A model generated the notes under the pieces. It made no database searches and had not been told where the DNA came from. It worked only from the letters and a program-made list of their open reading frames with translations. Source: Phoenix dactylifera (taxonomy: Eukaryota > Streptophyta > Magnoliopsida > Arecales > Arecaceae). From it: a stretch of 64,000 nucleotides of DNA. The stretch spans positions 62,001 to 126,000 of the forward strand of contig NW_024068262.1 of the NCBI RefSeq assembly GCF_009389715.1, written 5' to 3'. Shown one piece after another: positions 1-10,719 of the stretch (its first letter is position 1; each line of letters opens with the position of its first letter). The translations under genes and the position numbers were made by a program.

Positions 1-1039
1 TTCTCTAAAAAGTTGTTTGGTTTGAGTTTTAAGCTTAATGTAAACTCACCATGTCAATGGTCTGTATTCATATGTCACCGTGCAGTGCCATAAAAATAAT
101 TAATGAGCTCCTAATCTTGTACATTGTTCCTTTGTTTTTTTCTTTTTTTTTGACATTTATGCAAACAGTAACACATCATATATCATTCCTTTGCTAGTCC
201 AATGTCAGCATGGTGCGCAAGGACTTGTTCTGTGTTAAGTGCTGATAATTGGTATGCACTGCCACAAAAGGATGCTTGGCACTATCTTTTTGCAACCAAC
301 ATTCTGACTAATGCTATGAGAACTCCCTCTTCTTTTCTCCTTTCTTTATTTAATCTAGGAAACTTTCAATTGATTACTTATTGGCGGAGGCCATTTTCTA
401 AATACTCAAGTAATGCTTTTATTTCATCTAAGTAAGCCTAACATCATAAACCAACACCAATACATGCATTGATTGGTTATAAAATTTCTGAAGATTTGTG
501 CTAAACTATTATGAAATGTTCAAGATAAACTAATATGAGCTGGCAGTATATTAATTCAAACAAGCAATGACAAATAAAACAAGCTTAAAAAAATATACAG
601 CGTGGATACTTAAAAATCATACAATCTGTTCGTGATATTAAATTTAAGGTCTATCATAAATGCAGGGATGAGATTCTGTCACTGCACATGGTTTTAAGAA
701 AGCTGGGCACATGAATGCACCCCTACCCATCCTCTGACTACGCATAGAAGTGACAGATGTGCAGGATTGATAAGGTATATATAAAAACATATTCTATCAG
801 TCCCAAAGAGAGCACATATTACTAAAACATGCGTAAAGCATATGGAACAGAGATCTTCTAGTCAGATAAGAGAATCAAAGTATTTCCACTTCAACAATAG
901 ATTAACCAAACCAAATGGCAATTAAGCATGTAAAGGGGATAGAAACCTAGCTTAGGTTACAACAAAACGCACAATCCTGTGTAACCTTAGTTGTAACTTA
1001 TATTGAATTATTAGGGATTCGGTTATTTTTGTTTCCCAG
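1..1039 (+). other. Probable intron or upstream sequence of the NIK3-like gene
   Basis: AT-rich sequence with no LRR-like reading frame. A pyrimidine-rich acceptor ending at 1039 precedes the membrane-segment exon. The 77-codon open frame at 202-435 has no LRR, signal or kinase character and is read as chance. Confidence 0.5.
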
Positions 1040-4000
1040 GATATTCTTTAGTCTGGTTGCAATTGATCATCTTATCTTATTTAGCTTTTAGATGGAAGTG
1101 TCATAGAAAAAAGAGCTATCCTAGAGAAAGAGACAAAAATGGAGGTCTCGTTATGCTCTGTGGAATGTTAATTTGCTTGTACAATTGTTCGCTTCTTCAT
1201 GTATTATCTAAGGTGGAGTTACCATGTGGTATTGTGACCGTTTTATTTTTTATGACTGAATGGTAGAAATGCATTATTCAAATTTGGTAAAGTTTGAATG
1301 TGTTTGGTCTATATATCATGGGGCTTATTCTGCAATAACATCTTCTTTTCAGATCAATATGACCCGGAAATATGCTTGGGTCATTTGAAACGTTATTCCT
1401 TCAAGGAGCTTCGAGTGGCCACCAATAATTTCAGTGCAAAAAATATTTTAGGAAAAGGGGGTTATGGTATTGTGTACAAAGGATGCTTGCGTGATGGCAC
1501 AATTGTAGCTGTTAAAAGGTTGAAAGATTCCAATACCGTTGGTGGAGAAGTTCAGTTTCAGACTGAAGTTGAAATGATAAGCTTGGCAATTCATCGGAAT
1601 CTCCTTAGACTTTGGGGATTCTGCACAACTGAGAATGAGAGACTACTTGTCTACCCTTACATGCCAAATGGAAGTGTTGCTTCTCAATTAAGAGGTGTGT
1701 ACTTGGTGGCCTGCGTATACTTTTCTTTTGCATGATTTAAACCAGCTATCCCAAGTTACTATTAGTGCATGGATATTCTGCTGTTCATGCCAGAAAATTT
1801 TAAACTCTTCCTATCAGGAGCACAGTAGAAACTCTTAGTAACTGTATGAGATAGGTGTCAGTTCATACTGTGATACATGGAAAGCATCTCCTATTTTAGA
1901 TTGCTTATGTCATGGTCCTTGGGTATGAAAACATCAAATGATCGGTGACATGGCTTATCAGCTAAGACAATGAAAATATTTGTAATTATTTTTATATCCT
2001 GGAAGTGTTTTTTTTTTCTTTCATCATTTACCTGTAATGAAATATGACTCTCTTGTATGAAAGTGATATTAGCAAGAAGCATGTTAACTATTTTGCAAAG
2101 GAGCAGTTCTACAGTGACCCTTCGTTCTATTTCATGTGATATGTGGTGCATTGTTCGTGATTAGTTATGTCATGATTAAATGTACTTCTGCCATTCTAGG
2201 CTTCTGAGTTAACAACATTATGACTGTCATAACATGTCCATTCCTCCATGGCTGCCAGGAAATTTTGTACCATCATCCTATGTATTTTCTTCAGAAAAGT
2301 TTATGGGAAGCCATACTACTCCATTTCCCCTCCTAGCAGAAACCACCTCCAAACAGAAACCACCAAGAATACATGCAAAATGATTTTAGCTCTATATAAT
2401 TTAGTTCAAAACATCGGGGCGGAAGTTTTCCTTTTCCTTTGTACTTGTACGTTCCAAGAGCATTTCGTGTCACTCCCCCTTGTACTTTCTTCGAGCTGCC
2501 ATTTGCAATTGCTTTTGCCACTTGTTTCTGCCTTGCATCTCCTCTGATGCTAGAATGCTGAGATGTATTGGAATGCAGTTTTATTTTAAGATATACAAAC
2601 TAATTTGCATAAACATGATTACATCATCAAATATTTTTAAAAGCTTGCTACTCTTCGACAAAGTCACATCACACAAGTATCATCACTTTGCTTATATCTT
2701 GTTCCTTTTTCTTGGCAGAACATATTCGTGGTAGGCCAGCTTTAGACTGGTCAAGGCGAAAGAGGATAGCTTTGGGAACAGCACGGGGGTTGTTGTATTT
2801 GCATGAGCAGTGTGACCCAAAAATTATTCATCGTGATGTTAAAGCTGCCAATATTCTTCTTGATGAAGAATTTGAAGCAGTCGTTGGGGATTTTGGTTTG
2901 GCAAAGCTCTTGGATCATCAGGAATCACATGTTACAACGGCAGTGCGTGGGACAGTTGGGCATATAGCTCCAGAATACTTGTCCACAGGTCAGTCATCAG
3001 AGAAGACTGATGTCTTTGGCTTTGGCATCCTGCTACTTGAGCTGATTACCGGTCAGAGGGCACTGGATTTTGGCCGGCTAGCAAATCAGAAGGGAGTAAT
3101 GCTTGATTGGGTAAGCTCTCTGTTTCACCATCTTGCATATATAGAATCATAAAGCCGTAAGGGTCTGCATGAATAAAGAACTTGAGCAGGGGTTTACTCT
3201 CGAATAATTGAGTTGTATTATAATTTTGGGAGAACTGGATTTCCCTCCAAAATAAATCAGTATATCTCAGGATTCTGAATGGAGGAATTAGTACGCTTAT
3301 TTTCTAGAGGATTTCCCTCCTCACCCAACCCTTTTCCCCCTCCTTGCCACACTGCAATCCCCTTGCCCTGTTTTTGATATGCTGTGACTCATGTCAGAGC
3401 CTCTATTTCCAGACGGTACTTAAGGCATCTCTCTAACCAAGAAAACAGGCTGCAGTATCCGAGTGAGATGCACGCTTTGTGGATGACCGGTCTTTGCTAA
3501 GGGACTAGTGCAAGCATGTCTTTACTCCGACCTTTTAGAGGAACGGGCAAGTGGCGGACTGCAAAACCACTTAGAGATGATTACCAACCGAAAACTCACC
3601 ATGAACTTTTAGGAAACGGAAAAAAATGATCTTTAGAAAATGAGGAGGGAAAGACCAAAAAGAAAAGTCTCTGCTGCTGTCTCTGGATTTTGATGGGGAT
3701 AACTGCCTATAAGGTCCCTTGAAGACCTACCATGTGGCATCAAAAGAAAGAAGCTAAGAAGTTAGGTAGTTATGACCATATGACGGTTGGCTTAGAAATA
3801 TGAGGGGCATTATTCTTCAGTCATTCTACGATCCATTGGATCTGGAGAACAGAAAGAAGTTATGAGTTAGCATCGTATAACCTTCATCCTATTGGATTGT
3901 TTATTGTTGCAGTCGAGTCATCGATCTGTTTTGTGGTAGCAAGCAGCTGTGTGAGGACACCTAACAATACTGACTTCGACCATGCCGTAGCTGTAGTTAG

Positions 4001-4342
4001 CTCATGGTCGCTTCTTATTTGCAGGTGAAGAGACTCCATCAAGAGAACAAGCTGAGCATGATGGTGGATAAGGACCTCACAAACAAATATGACAGGGTTG
4101 AGCTGGAGGAGATGGTTCAGGTGGCTCTCCTCTGCACACAATTCCATCCATCCCACCGGCCCAAGATGTCAGAAGTGGTGAGAATGCTGGAAGGTGATGG
4201 CCTGGCAGAAAAATGGGAGGCCTCACAGAAGGTTGACACACCAAAGTCTGGTTCCTCCGAGCAAGCACCTCCGAAACACTCGGACTATGTAGAGGACTCT
4301 TCACTTGTGGTAGAAGCAATTGAGCTTTCAGGTCCTAGGTGA
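1040..4342 (+). CDS. LRR-II receptor-like kinase, NIK3-like; 3' part, ectodomain outside the window
   Basis: Plasma-membrane RD-type Ser/Thr receptor kinase of LRR subfamily II. The kinase region is closest to my memory of Arabidopsis NIK3 (At1g60800), a co-receptor-type kinase. Exons: 1040-1144 (membrane and juxtamembrane), 1353-1694, 2719-3110, 4025-4342; all phases join, giving about 385 residues. Visible motifs: Gly loop [18 protein letters not shown] lysine, [11 protein letters not shown] catalytic loop, [27 protein letters not shown] activation segment, and the clade-typical C-terminus [10 protein letters not shown] before TGA at 4340. The acceptor before the [10 protein letters not shown] segment falls where SERK/NIK genes have their intron. 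The membrane exon reads [17 protein letters not shown] then basic KCHRKK, but its juxtamembrane tail lacks the usual IFFDV motif, so that exon is the weakest. No LRR codons are visible in 1-1039; the signal peptide and LRR exons must lie upstream. Confidence 0.88.
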
Positions 4343-6480
4343 CTTCCCTAGATATATATATATATATATATACATATTCAATTGTACATGTCTTGAGTTT
4401 TGGACGCCTGGGGATGAAGAATGTTGTTTTTCTTTTATCATCGTGGTTTTTATTTATAGCAGTCGGGTTGCATGTATTATTCATTTGTACAAAAGGAAAG
4501 CGAGGTTGTGCAGGAGTAGCTAAACTATTTCTGCTAGAGATTTCCTCCTTCTACCATGTACGGGGGAGATGCTGGTGGGTTTATGGTCTCGCCTGAGTCT
4601 TAATTGAGAAAGTATGGAAATTTAGAGATGTCGGGCGTGCTGCAAGGTTTGCTCGGTTGATAGCGTAGTGCATATGTTTGTTTCACTTGGACGCCACCGT
4701 GAAACAGGTAGATGGGACAGGAACATTGGGGCATCTGATGGCATGGATGCACGGCCGGACTGGTTAATAAAATGACAAGGGTATCATCGTTGCAAGGTCG
4801 AAAGTTCTTCTTCATTCCTCCTACTTCTCCCTTCTGTTTTGAGAGAGAGTTTAATTTCTGAGATGTCCCTGCTTCTTCCTTCAGTTTTGAGAGAGGCGAC
4901 CTGATATACTTGCGCCACCGTTTCCAGGATTGTCGATGGGCCCGAACTCTGCTCTAGACGAATCTGGCCTTGGCGGAGACCCGCTCCGCCTCCCAAGTCA
5001 GTCATCTCATGCTTCGCCAATCAATGAGCTTGGCATCATCCATTCCATTACGCTTTAAGATAAAGTTGGCCGCCGATGAGCAGGTCACATAACAAATATA
5101 TAAGACTTTAATGGAATCTTATACCAACGGAACATCATGTCAACTTGGGCATAGATTTGGACTAGGCTAATGCCTGATAAAACCATCTTATGCAAATAAT
5201 TTGGGGTATGGGCTATTCCATGTCCATGTTGGAATAACCTTATGCTCATTCTTTATACCCATTCACCCATGATGTAATCCTCTTTTATTATTAATTAACT
5301 ATAACAAATTCTTTTGAATACTACAATAAAATATTATAATAGTATAATATTATACTATTTTACTGTTATAGATTAACTTAATAATTTTTTGTAATCTATA
5401 ATAATATAGTATTACCATAAAAATTTAGGTTACAGTATTCCATTATAGAATTAACACGTGATATTTTATTAACATGATAACAAAACATATTATTATATTG
5501 CATTATATCATATTTCTATAATAATCTTACTGCATGTAATGTTTCATATTAATTATAATAACTATTTAATATCAGTATTATAGTACAAAATATTAAATTC
5601 ATATGGTACTATTAATAGTGCTATAAAATATTTATATTTTCCCAATATAAAATATACAAAAGAATAATATTATATAATACAGCAATATTATGCTTCAAAT
5701 TTGATGTTATATACAAATATTAATATTACTCTTATAAATATTCCAGAATTCTATGTTATCACAATATACAATATAATATTATACTTTAATCTTCGTATTA
5801 CCTTAAGATATTAATACGATCATATACAACATACTATAATGGCATATGACCTAGATTTCGAAACTCGCACCATATTAATATAAATAGGGAAATTTTAATT
5901 TAATTTTAATATCAACTAATAAATTTCAAAATTTTCTTGGACATCCAAGATAAAAGATTGCAGGCATTCATTTTCCTCACAACAATCCAACAATTTTGAA
6001 CGTTTAAACATAAATGACGATGATGGCTTTTATGCCGATGGATAATAAAATCGAGGAGAAAATTGCAAAATTGCACAACTCGCCTAATACGCAAGTCTTC
6101 GGGCCAGAAAAACAAGCCAGTCAGTATCGACACTATCACCACTATCAACAAAAATGGGCCGGCAGAGATGCAGTCATGTTTTTGCAATGACTCCGATAAC
6201 TGCAGCAACAACTATCAGCGAAAACTTGGCCGGTAGACATCAAATAGATTTCCACACCACAAGCCTAAGTTCGCCCATTTCAGCCATACACTATGTCGAT
6301 CCTCTGACCAGACGCATGAATCACAGCATCAGATGGCCTCATTAACTCTTGAATGACTGCAACAAAAACCACGGATACAATTAGAAACAAAAAAACCCAT
6401 CTCTTACAACTCTGCAACAAATCAGAAGACCTAAAAAAAACTTTGGTTATTCAAAAAGAAGAGTCTGGACTTAAATCTCT
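4343..6480. other. Intergenic, with an AT-rich block at about 5280-5830
   Basis: 3' flank of the NIK3-like gene with an (AT)n run at 4352-4372, followed by sequence without coding signals. From about 5280 to 5830 the DNA is almost only A and T with many short ATTATA-type words. No open frame there resembles a protein. Confidence 0.5.
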
Positions 6481-6507
6481 TTTTTTCCAAAAAAAAAAAA
6501 AAAACCC

Positions 6508-6614
6508 TTAATCATAAGATATAAAGTATGCTTCAGTTGAAGGGAAAGTTCTCGCATCAACATTTTTCGCCGCATCCTTCAATTGCTCGACTATATCATC
6601 CCTCGCCTGTGCAG
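6508..6614 (-). CDS. Candidate terminal exon of the unidentified gene
   Basis: The minus strand reads a pyrimidine-rich acceptor ending in CAG just above 6614, then 34 uninterrupted codons with amphipathic helix character (ARDDIVEQLKDAAKNVDA), then TAA at 6510-6508. Composition is coding-like compared with the AT-rich flanks. The protein family is unknown to me. Confidence 0.4.
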
Positions 6615-9600
6615 CTGCAATGACAACAAAACAGCAAGCAAATCATGTATTAGTTACCAGCATATTAAAAATTGCTAATATATCCTAAAAAGATGCTAAT
6701 TCCTACATCCCACTTAGCCGGTCATAGAAAAATCTATTCAGCACCAGCCAAACAGCTTTTCAAATCAATATAGCATTCCCAATCATGGTCAAACAAGCAA
6801 TACTCCTACTCTCATGTAAGGGAAGAATAGGAGCAGGCTGGGCAAACCAGAGCCTAGCCTGAAATTTTTTTTAGGGCTTCAGGGTAGACTTGGGCCTTTT
6901 TTTTTTTTCCAAAACACAAGCACATCCCAAAACACAATTGGGCCGGCCCTCATTAGTGTCTCCTTTCGGATCTGAATTATTAACTTGGAGATGGGTGTAT
7001 AGGAGAACCCTGCTACTAGGGCCTCATGTCTCTCTTCCTGAGAGTCACCATCTATTTCCGCCTACAGGTCATCAATGAAGAGTCTTTGCCCACCGACAAG
7101 CAGTAAGTCTTGAGGTTCATTGGTTACCTTCTTCTTGTCCTTTTCTCCGCGGTTTCTCGCCCCCACTCCCTCCTTGTCCTCTCTTCTCCGTCATTTTCCC
7201 TGCTTCATCAACTGTGCCGCCACATACCACACTGCTAGTCTCCTTGCCAATGCCATTGCAGATAGCAATCACACCCTTGCCCTTGCCCGTGCCCCTGCCC
7301 CGACATCAATCATGGCCCTCCACTCTCACACCAACCTCCTCAAGGCCATGTGGCAATGGGGCTAGCTCTAGCAGTGAGGCGAAACCAAAAGCAGCTTCCA
7401 GCAATGGAGCTATAGCTCTGACAGTGGGGCTCCCTCCTCCATTGCTGCTTCCGCAGAAGGTGGAAGAAAAAGGAAGAATGGGGCAAGGTGTGTGTCCCTC
7501 GGGCTAGATACCAAGCCGAATCCATGCTTGAAACTGGGCTCTATTTTCAAACTCAAAACTAAAACCAAGCAGAAGCTAGAGCCATGTCCAGGCCAGGTCT
7601 AATGTCTACTCTAGCCCGGCCCGAAATATAGCATCTCTAATTCTAAGCTCAAACCCAAACCAAGCTAACTCGAGCCTAGCCCATATCCCGACTTGAAGTC
7701 AACCCGACCCGATAGCCTCAAGCTGATTAGAGCCCACTACAAGCCCTACTCTCATGAACCTTTTTTTTTTTTTTGTTGCAAAATGACATAGCAAAGATTA
7801 GCCTTCAAATTTCTCTATAGCTCTCTCTCTCATAACCACCCACCATGGGAGCTGACTCTTCCTAGAATACCATGGAAGCTGACTCTCTCATACCTTTTGC
7901 CCCAAGTAGCAAGAGGTAATACCATCCAAGCATGTGTGAAAAACTAAATATTTTGTTGGACGCTTTAAAAGTATAATTAAAATGCAAAAATTAATGGGGC
8001 AAATTAAGTGTATCACATAATGTGAAAATATCATGCCATTCCGACATAATCCTATGTGTTCTTAATGTGCTGATTTCTAGATTTGATCTTGTAAGCATGC
8101 ATGAATTAAATTGTTTGATTCATTTTTCCGCTGCATTTTTGAAACTTAAAAAGAACTACGTGTGGCTTGATCCTCCTTGTGAAGGGGTACGTAGGCAACC
8201 CGATCAGGTTCAGCCATGGTTTTCAAAAAAAAAAACAGCATGCTAAACACCGAAGAACCTATGATGCACTTTCAGTGGTATCTAGAAGACGAAGTAAAGA
8301 TTGCAGCAAAGGCTTTCTGTACATGTATAACTTATATAGACCACTGGACTAAGTTGCATGTTTGTTCATCTCATAATTCAATGACTGTAAAAAGAAACAC
8401 AAGATGGATATTATTTACATAGATAGTTACAAGTAATCCCTTAAAGAACTTTTAACACATGGTTCACATAGACAGTAGTTTTGAAAGTAATAATTAACAA
8501 TCTTTTAGCACATTTATTTTCAGTTGCTGCCCTACTACTTGAACACTCTTGGAATTCCCAAGGCGCACAGAAAGCAAATTAACTTTGGTAGAAAGCTCTT
8601 CTAAGGACTTTGACGTTCACACGGCAAACCTTTGAAATTTTGGGCTGTACAGGCATTGAGAATCTCATTATCATTAGAATACAATTCTAAATTGACTAAT
8701 CTGATCGACTTTGCGAAATAGCATGCTAAAGGTTGTAACATCAGCAAATGAGAACCATTTGCAAGAAAAAGTTGACACACCAGGATGTAGTAAGATGTAG
8801 GTCATGATAGTGACATCAAATTTATCATACTATCAGACAAAACCATTGAGATGATATAGACATCTCATTATCAAGAAACCAACTGCAAGCTGCAAGTTCC
8901 TATATTCCTTGAGAAACGGAGGAGGAGGACAATTTTGTAGTAATGCGATGCATGCATTACACGACCAACAAACATAATGACCAAATGATACATCCTTGTT
9001 TAAATAAATCTAAGATTTACATGACCAGCATATTCAAAACAATTGGTATAACATATAGCTCCCCAACGTCCAAATGCAACAAAGTAAATCTGCACTGGAT
9101 AGCGAGGGGAGCCATGTTTTTCTTGCTTCACTTGCTCACAAGGCCCATGAACTCCAAGCAATTCATAGGCGCAAAACACAAACAAAGCAGTGATAAAAAA
9201 AAAATAGAGAATCATTTATAAAGGAGCACAGCATAAGTTGTTCAGTTGAAAGATCTGTTTCACATTAGGTGCAGGACTGTGGCTTCCAGATTAAATTATA
9301 TATTAAAAAAGAATACAGATCCCAGAAAAAGCAACAATGTAAACAATACAAGCAAAATTTCCATCCAAGCGAACAAAATGACAACTCAGTCCCTTAGATG
9401 TTCTTTGATTATGCGATCATCTCCGCAATAATCATTACAGGTCTGTAGAATCATCATTGCCGTCATATATTGCTATCAAGAAAACATGCTCCATGGAAAT
9501 TTTGCTATAATACAACTCAAGCAAAGAACGTACAAGCGAATAAAACCATTGACGAAGAAAATACATGAATAACATGATAAAAATTTGGAAAAAAAGAATA

Positions 9601-10301
9601 TAACCGTAGAGAATCGTGCGTACTGATAGAGCAATCCAGCAAGCAATTGTAGGCATTCGGTTGGCCAAAGAAGTGAAGACCGTTACAACAGTTGATCTAG
9701 CTTCAAGGGACAGAGTGCATTGGGAACTGAGACAATCCTCAAAGAACAGTTTATGAAGCAAACAGCACAATCAAAGAAAAGAACCGACAACCATGATGTC
9801 ATCATCGTCGTTATAAGTCGGCAAATACCTTAAAAAAGGAATCCAGAAAACCATTAAAGGGTTGCATATCAAGTGTAAGAAGGAGAAGGGGGTGGAAGAA
9901 AGGCTTGAGAAAGGTGTCCTCCATCTCCCCGGATCGTGTAGATGCTCAAAACAAATCTACCCGGGATAAATGAGAAAGGAGAAGGAAATCTTGATATAGC
10001 TTCAAGGGAACGAATCGACCGGGCAAAGAGTGAGGCCCGCCGACCAGATAGAGAAGCATCGGCACGAGGAAACATGAGTTTCCAACTATTTTTCTCCTCT
10101 AGGTTGAAATGGATGCATCACGAAAACCGATAATGGAATGAATAATAGCACAGCGCACATCGACCCAGACAGCGTTCTTCGGCAAATCAAAAAGAAAAGA
10201 GGAAAGAGAAAAAATAAAGCAATGAAGAAGGGACGATGAGGAGAAATGGTAGATTAATTACTTGTTAGCGAGGCCTTCGACGAGGAGCTCGTCGACGACA
10301 T
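6508..10301 (-). CDS. Unidentified minus-strand gene (partial model), snoRNA host
   Basis: I do not recognise the protein. A first exon is proposed at 10301-10262: ATG, Ser-rich start MSSTSSSSKASLT, then donor GTAATT. A last exon is proposed at 6614-6508: a TTGCAG acceptor, then 34 codons including ARDDIVEQLKDAAKNVDA and ending FISYD before TAA. A helical 41-codon open stretch at 8616-8494 (KSLEELSTKVNLL and on) could be an internal exon, but I could not find a good acceptor. The upstream region has telo-box and site-II elements, and a C/D snoRNA lies between the first and last exons, as in a host gene. The middle exons are not resolved. It could instead be a non-coding host transcript with chance open frames. 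Confidence 0.35.
6817..7748. mobile_element. hAT-like non-autonomous element with 8-bp target duplication
   Basis: The octamer CTCTCATG occurs at 6809-6816 and again at 7749-7756, bracketing a 932-bp insert that starts TAAGGG and ends CCCTA, which is weakly inverted. An 8-bp duplication is the hAT hallmark. The interior is rich in GGGCC/GGCCC words and has open frames without recognisable domains, so no transposase is carried. The longer shared flank CCTACTCTCATG leaves the exact border uncertain by a few bases. Confidence 0.5.
9378..9466 (-). ncRNA. Box C/D snoRNA with two 18S rRNA guides (U25/snR56-like)
   Basis: On the minus strand an 8-bp terminal stem (9466-9459 with 9385-9378) closes a canonical box C (ATGATGA, 9457-9451) and box D (CTGA, 9389-9386). 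Upstream of box D, bases 9404-9391 are complementary to 14 nt of 18S rRNA (CCCTTAGATGTTCT). Upstream of a degenerate D' box, 9446-9437 is complementary to 18S ACAGGTCTGT. In 18S these two targets lie only four bases apart (recalled from memory). The +5 rule predicts 2'-O-methylation of the first G of the ACAGG target and the first U of the CCCUUAG target. The first guide resembles U25 (human) and snR56 (yeast); that family link is from memory. Confidence 0.78.
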
Positions 10302-10482
10302 AGCTGATGACCCAGCTATCAGATCAGGTCAATCCCGGCCTCGGCTGCTCGAGATCGAGATTCTTCTCGAAAGAAACCGAGCTAACACTCTCGATGAATA
10401 GTCTAGGTGCAGTTGTGTGTGCGTTGGGGTGGGGGGAAGAAAACCCGAGAGAGAGAGAGAGAGAGAGAGAGAGGGGGACGTA

Positions 10483-10710
10483 TTAGGGTTAAAGAGCTGC
10501 TGCTGGTCGGGGGAGCGACCCCTTCTCGTTCATCATTTATCGCGGCGGGACTCGGATGGGCACGGAGGGTTCGGATGCGAAAGCCCGCGCATCGACGGCT
10601 GGGTTTTGTCTGTACCTGGAAAAACCCTAATTCGCGGAGGCGGCGCGGGCGAGGAACGGTGGGTTTTTTTGGGCTTCTGGGCCGGCATAGCAAGAAAAAT
10701 GAGCGGCCCA
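10483..10710 (-). promoter_or_regulatory. Telo-box and site-II promoter elements
   Basis: About 180-410 bases upstream of the ATG at 10301 are two telo-boxes (TTAGGGTT at 10483-10490 and AAAACCCTAA at 10621-10630) and three TGGGCY site-II motifs (10670-10675, 10678-10683 and inverted at 10705-10710). This pairing is established for plant ribosomal-protein, snoRNA and other growth-related promoters. A (GA)n tract at 10447-10473 lies between them and the start, probably in the 5' UTR. Confidence 0.5.
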
Positions 10711-10719
10711 GAACCAGAA

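Noticed and set aside
202..435. 77-codon plus-strand frame as a possible LRR exon
   Set aside because: No LRR consensus residues and no splice sites in a fitting phase.
1298..1352. Apparent coding continuation CNNIFFS in front of DQYDPE, similar to NIK IFFDV
   Set aside because: It is a polypyrimidine tract ending in CAG at the conserved SERK/NIK intron position; the resemblance is taken as chance.
5280..5830. AT-rich block considered as another copy of the 138-bp array
   Set aside because: Similar composition but no 138-bp periodicity or shared long words were seen.
9784..9810. Second box C-like GATGATGA on the minus strand near the snoRNA
   Set aside because: No box D or terminal stem within a plausible distance.
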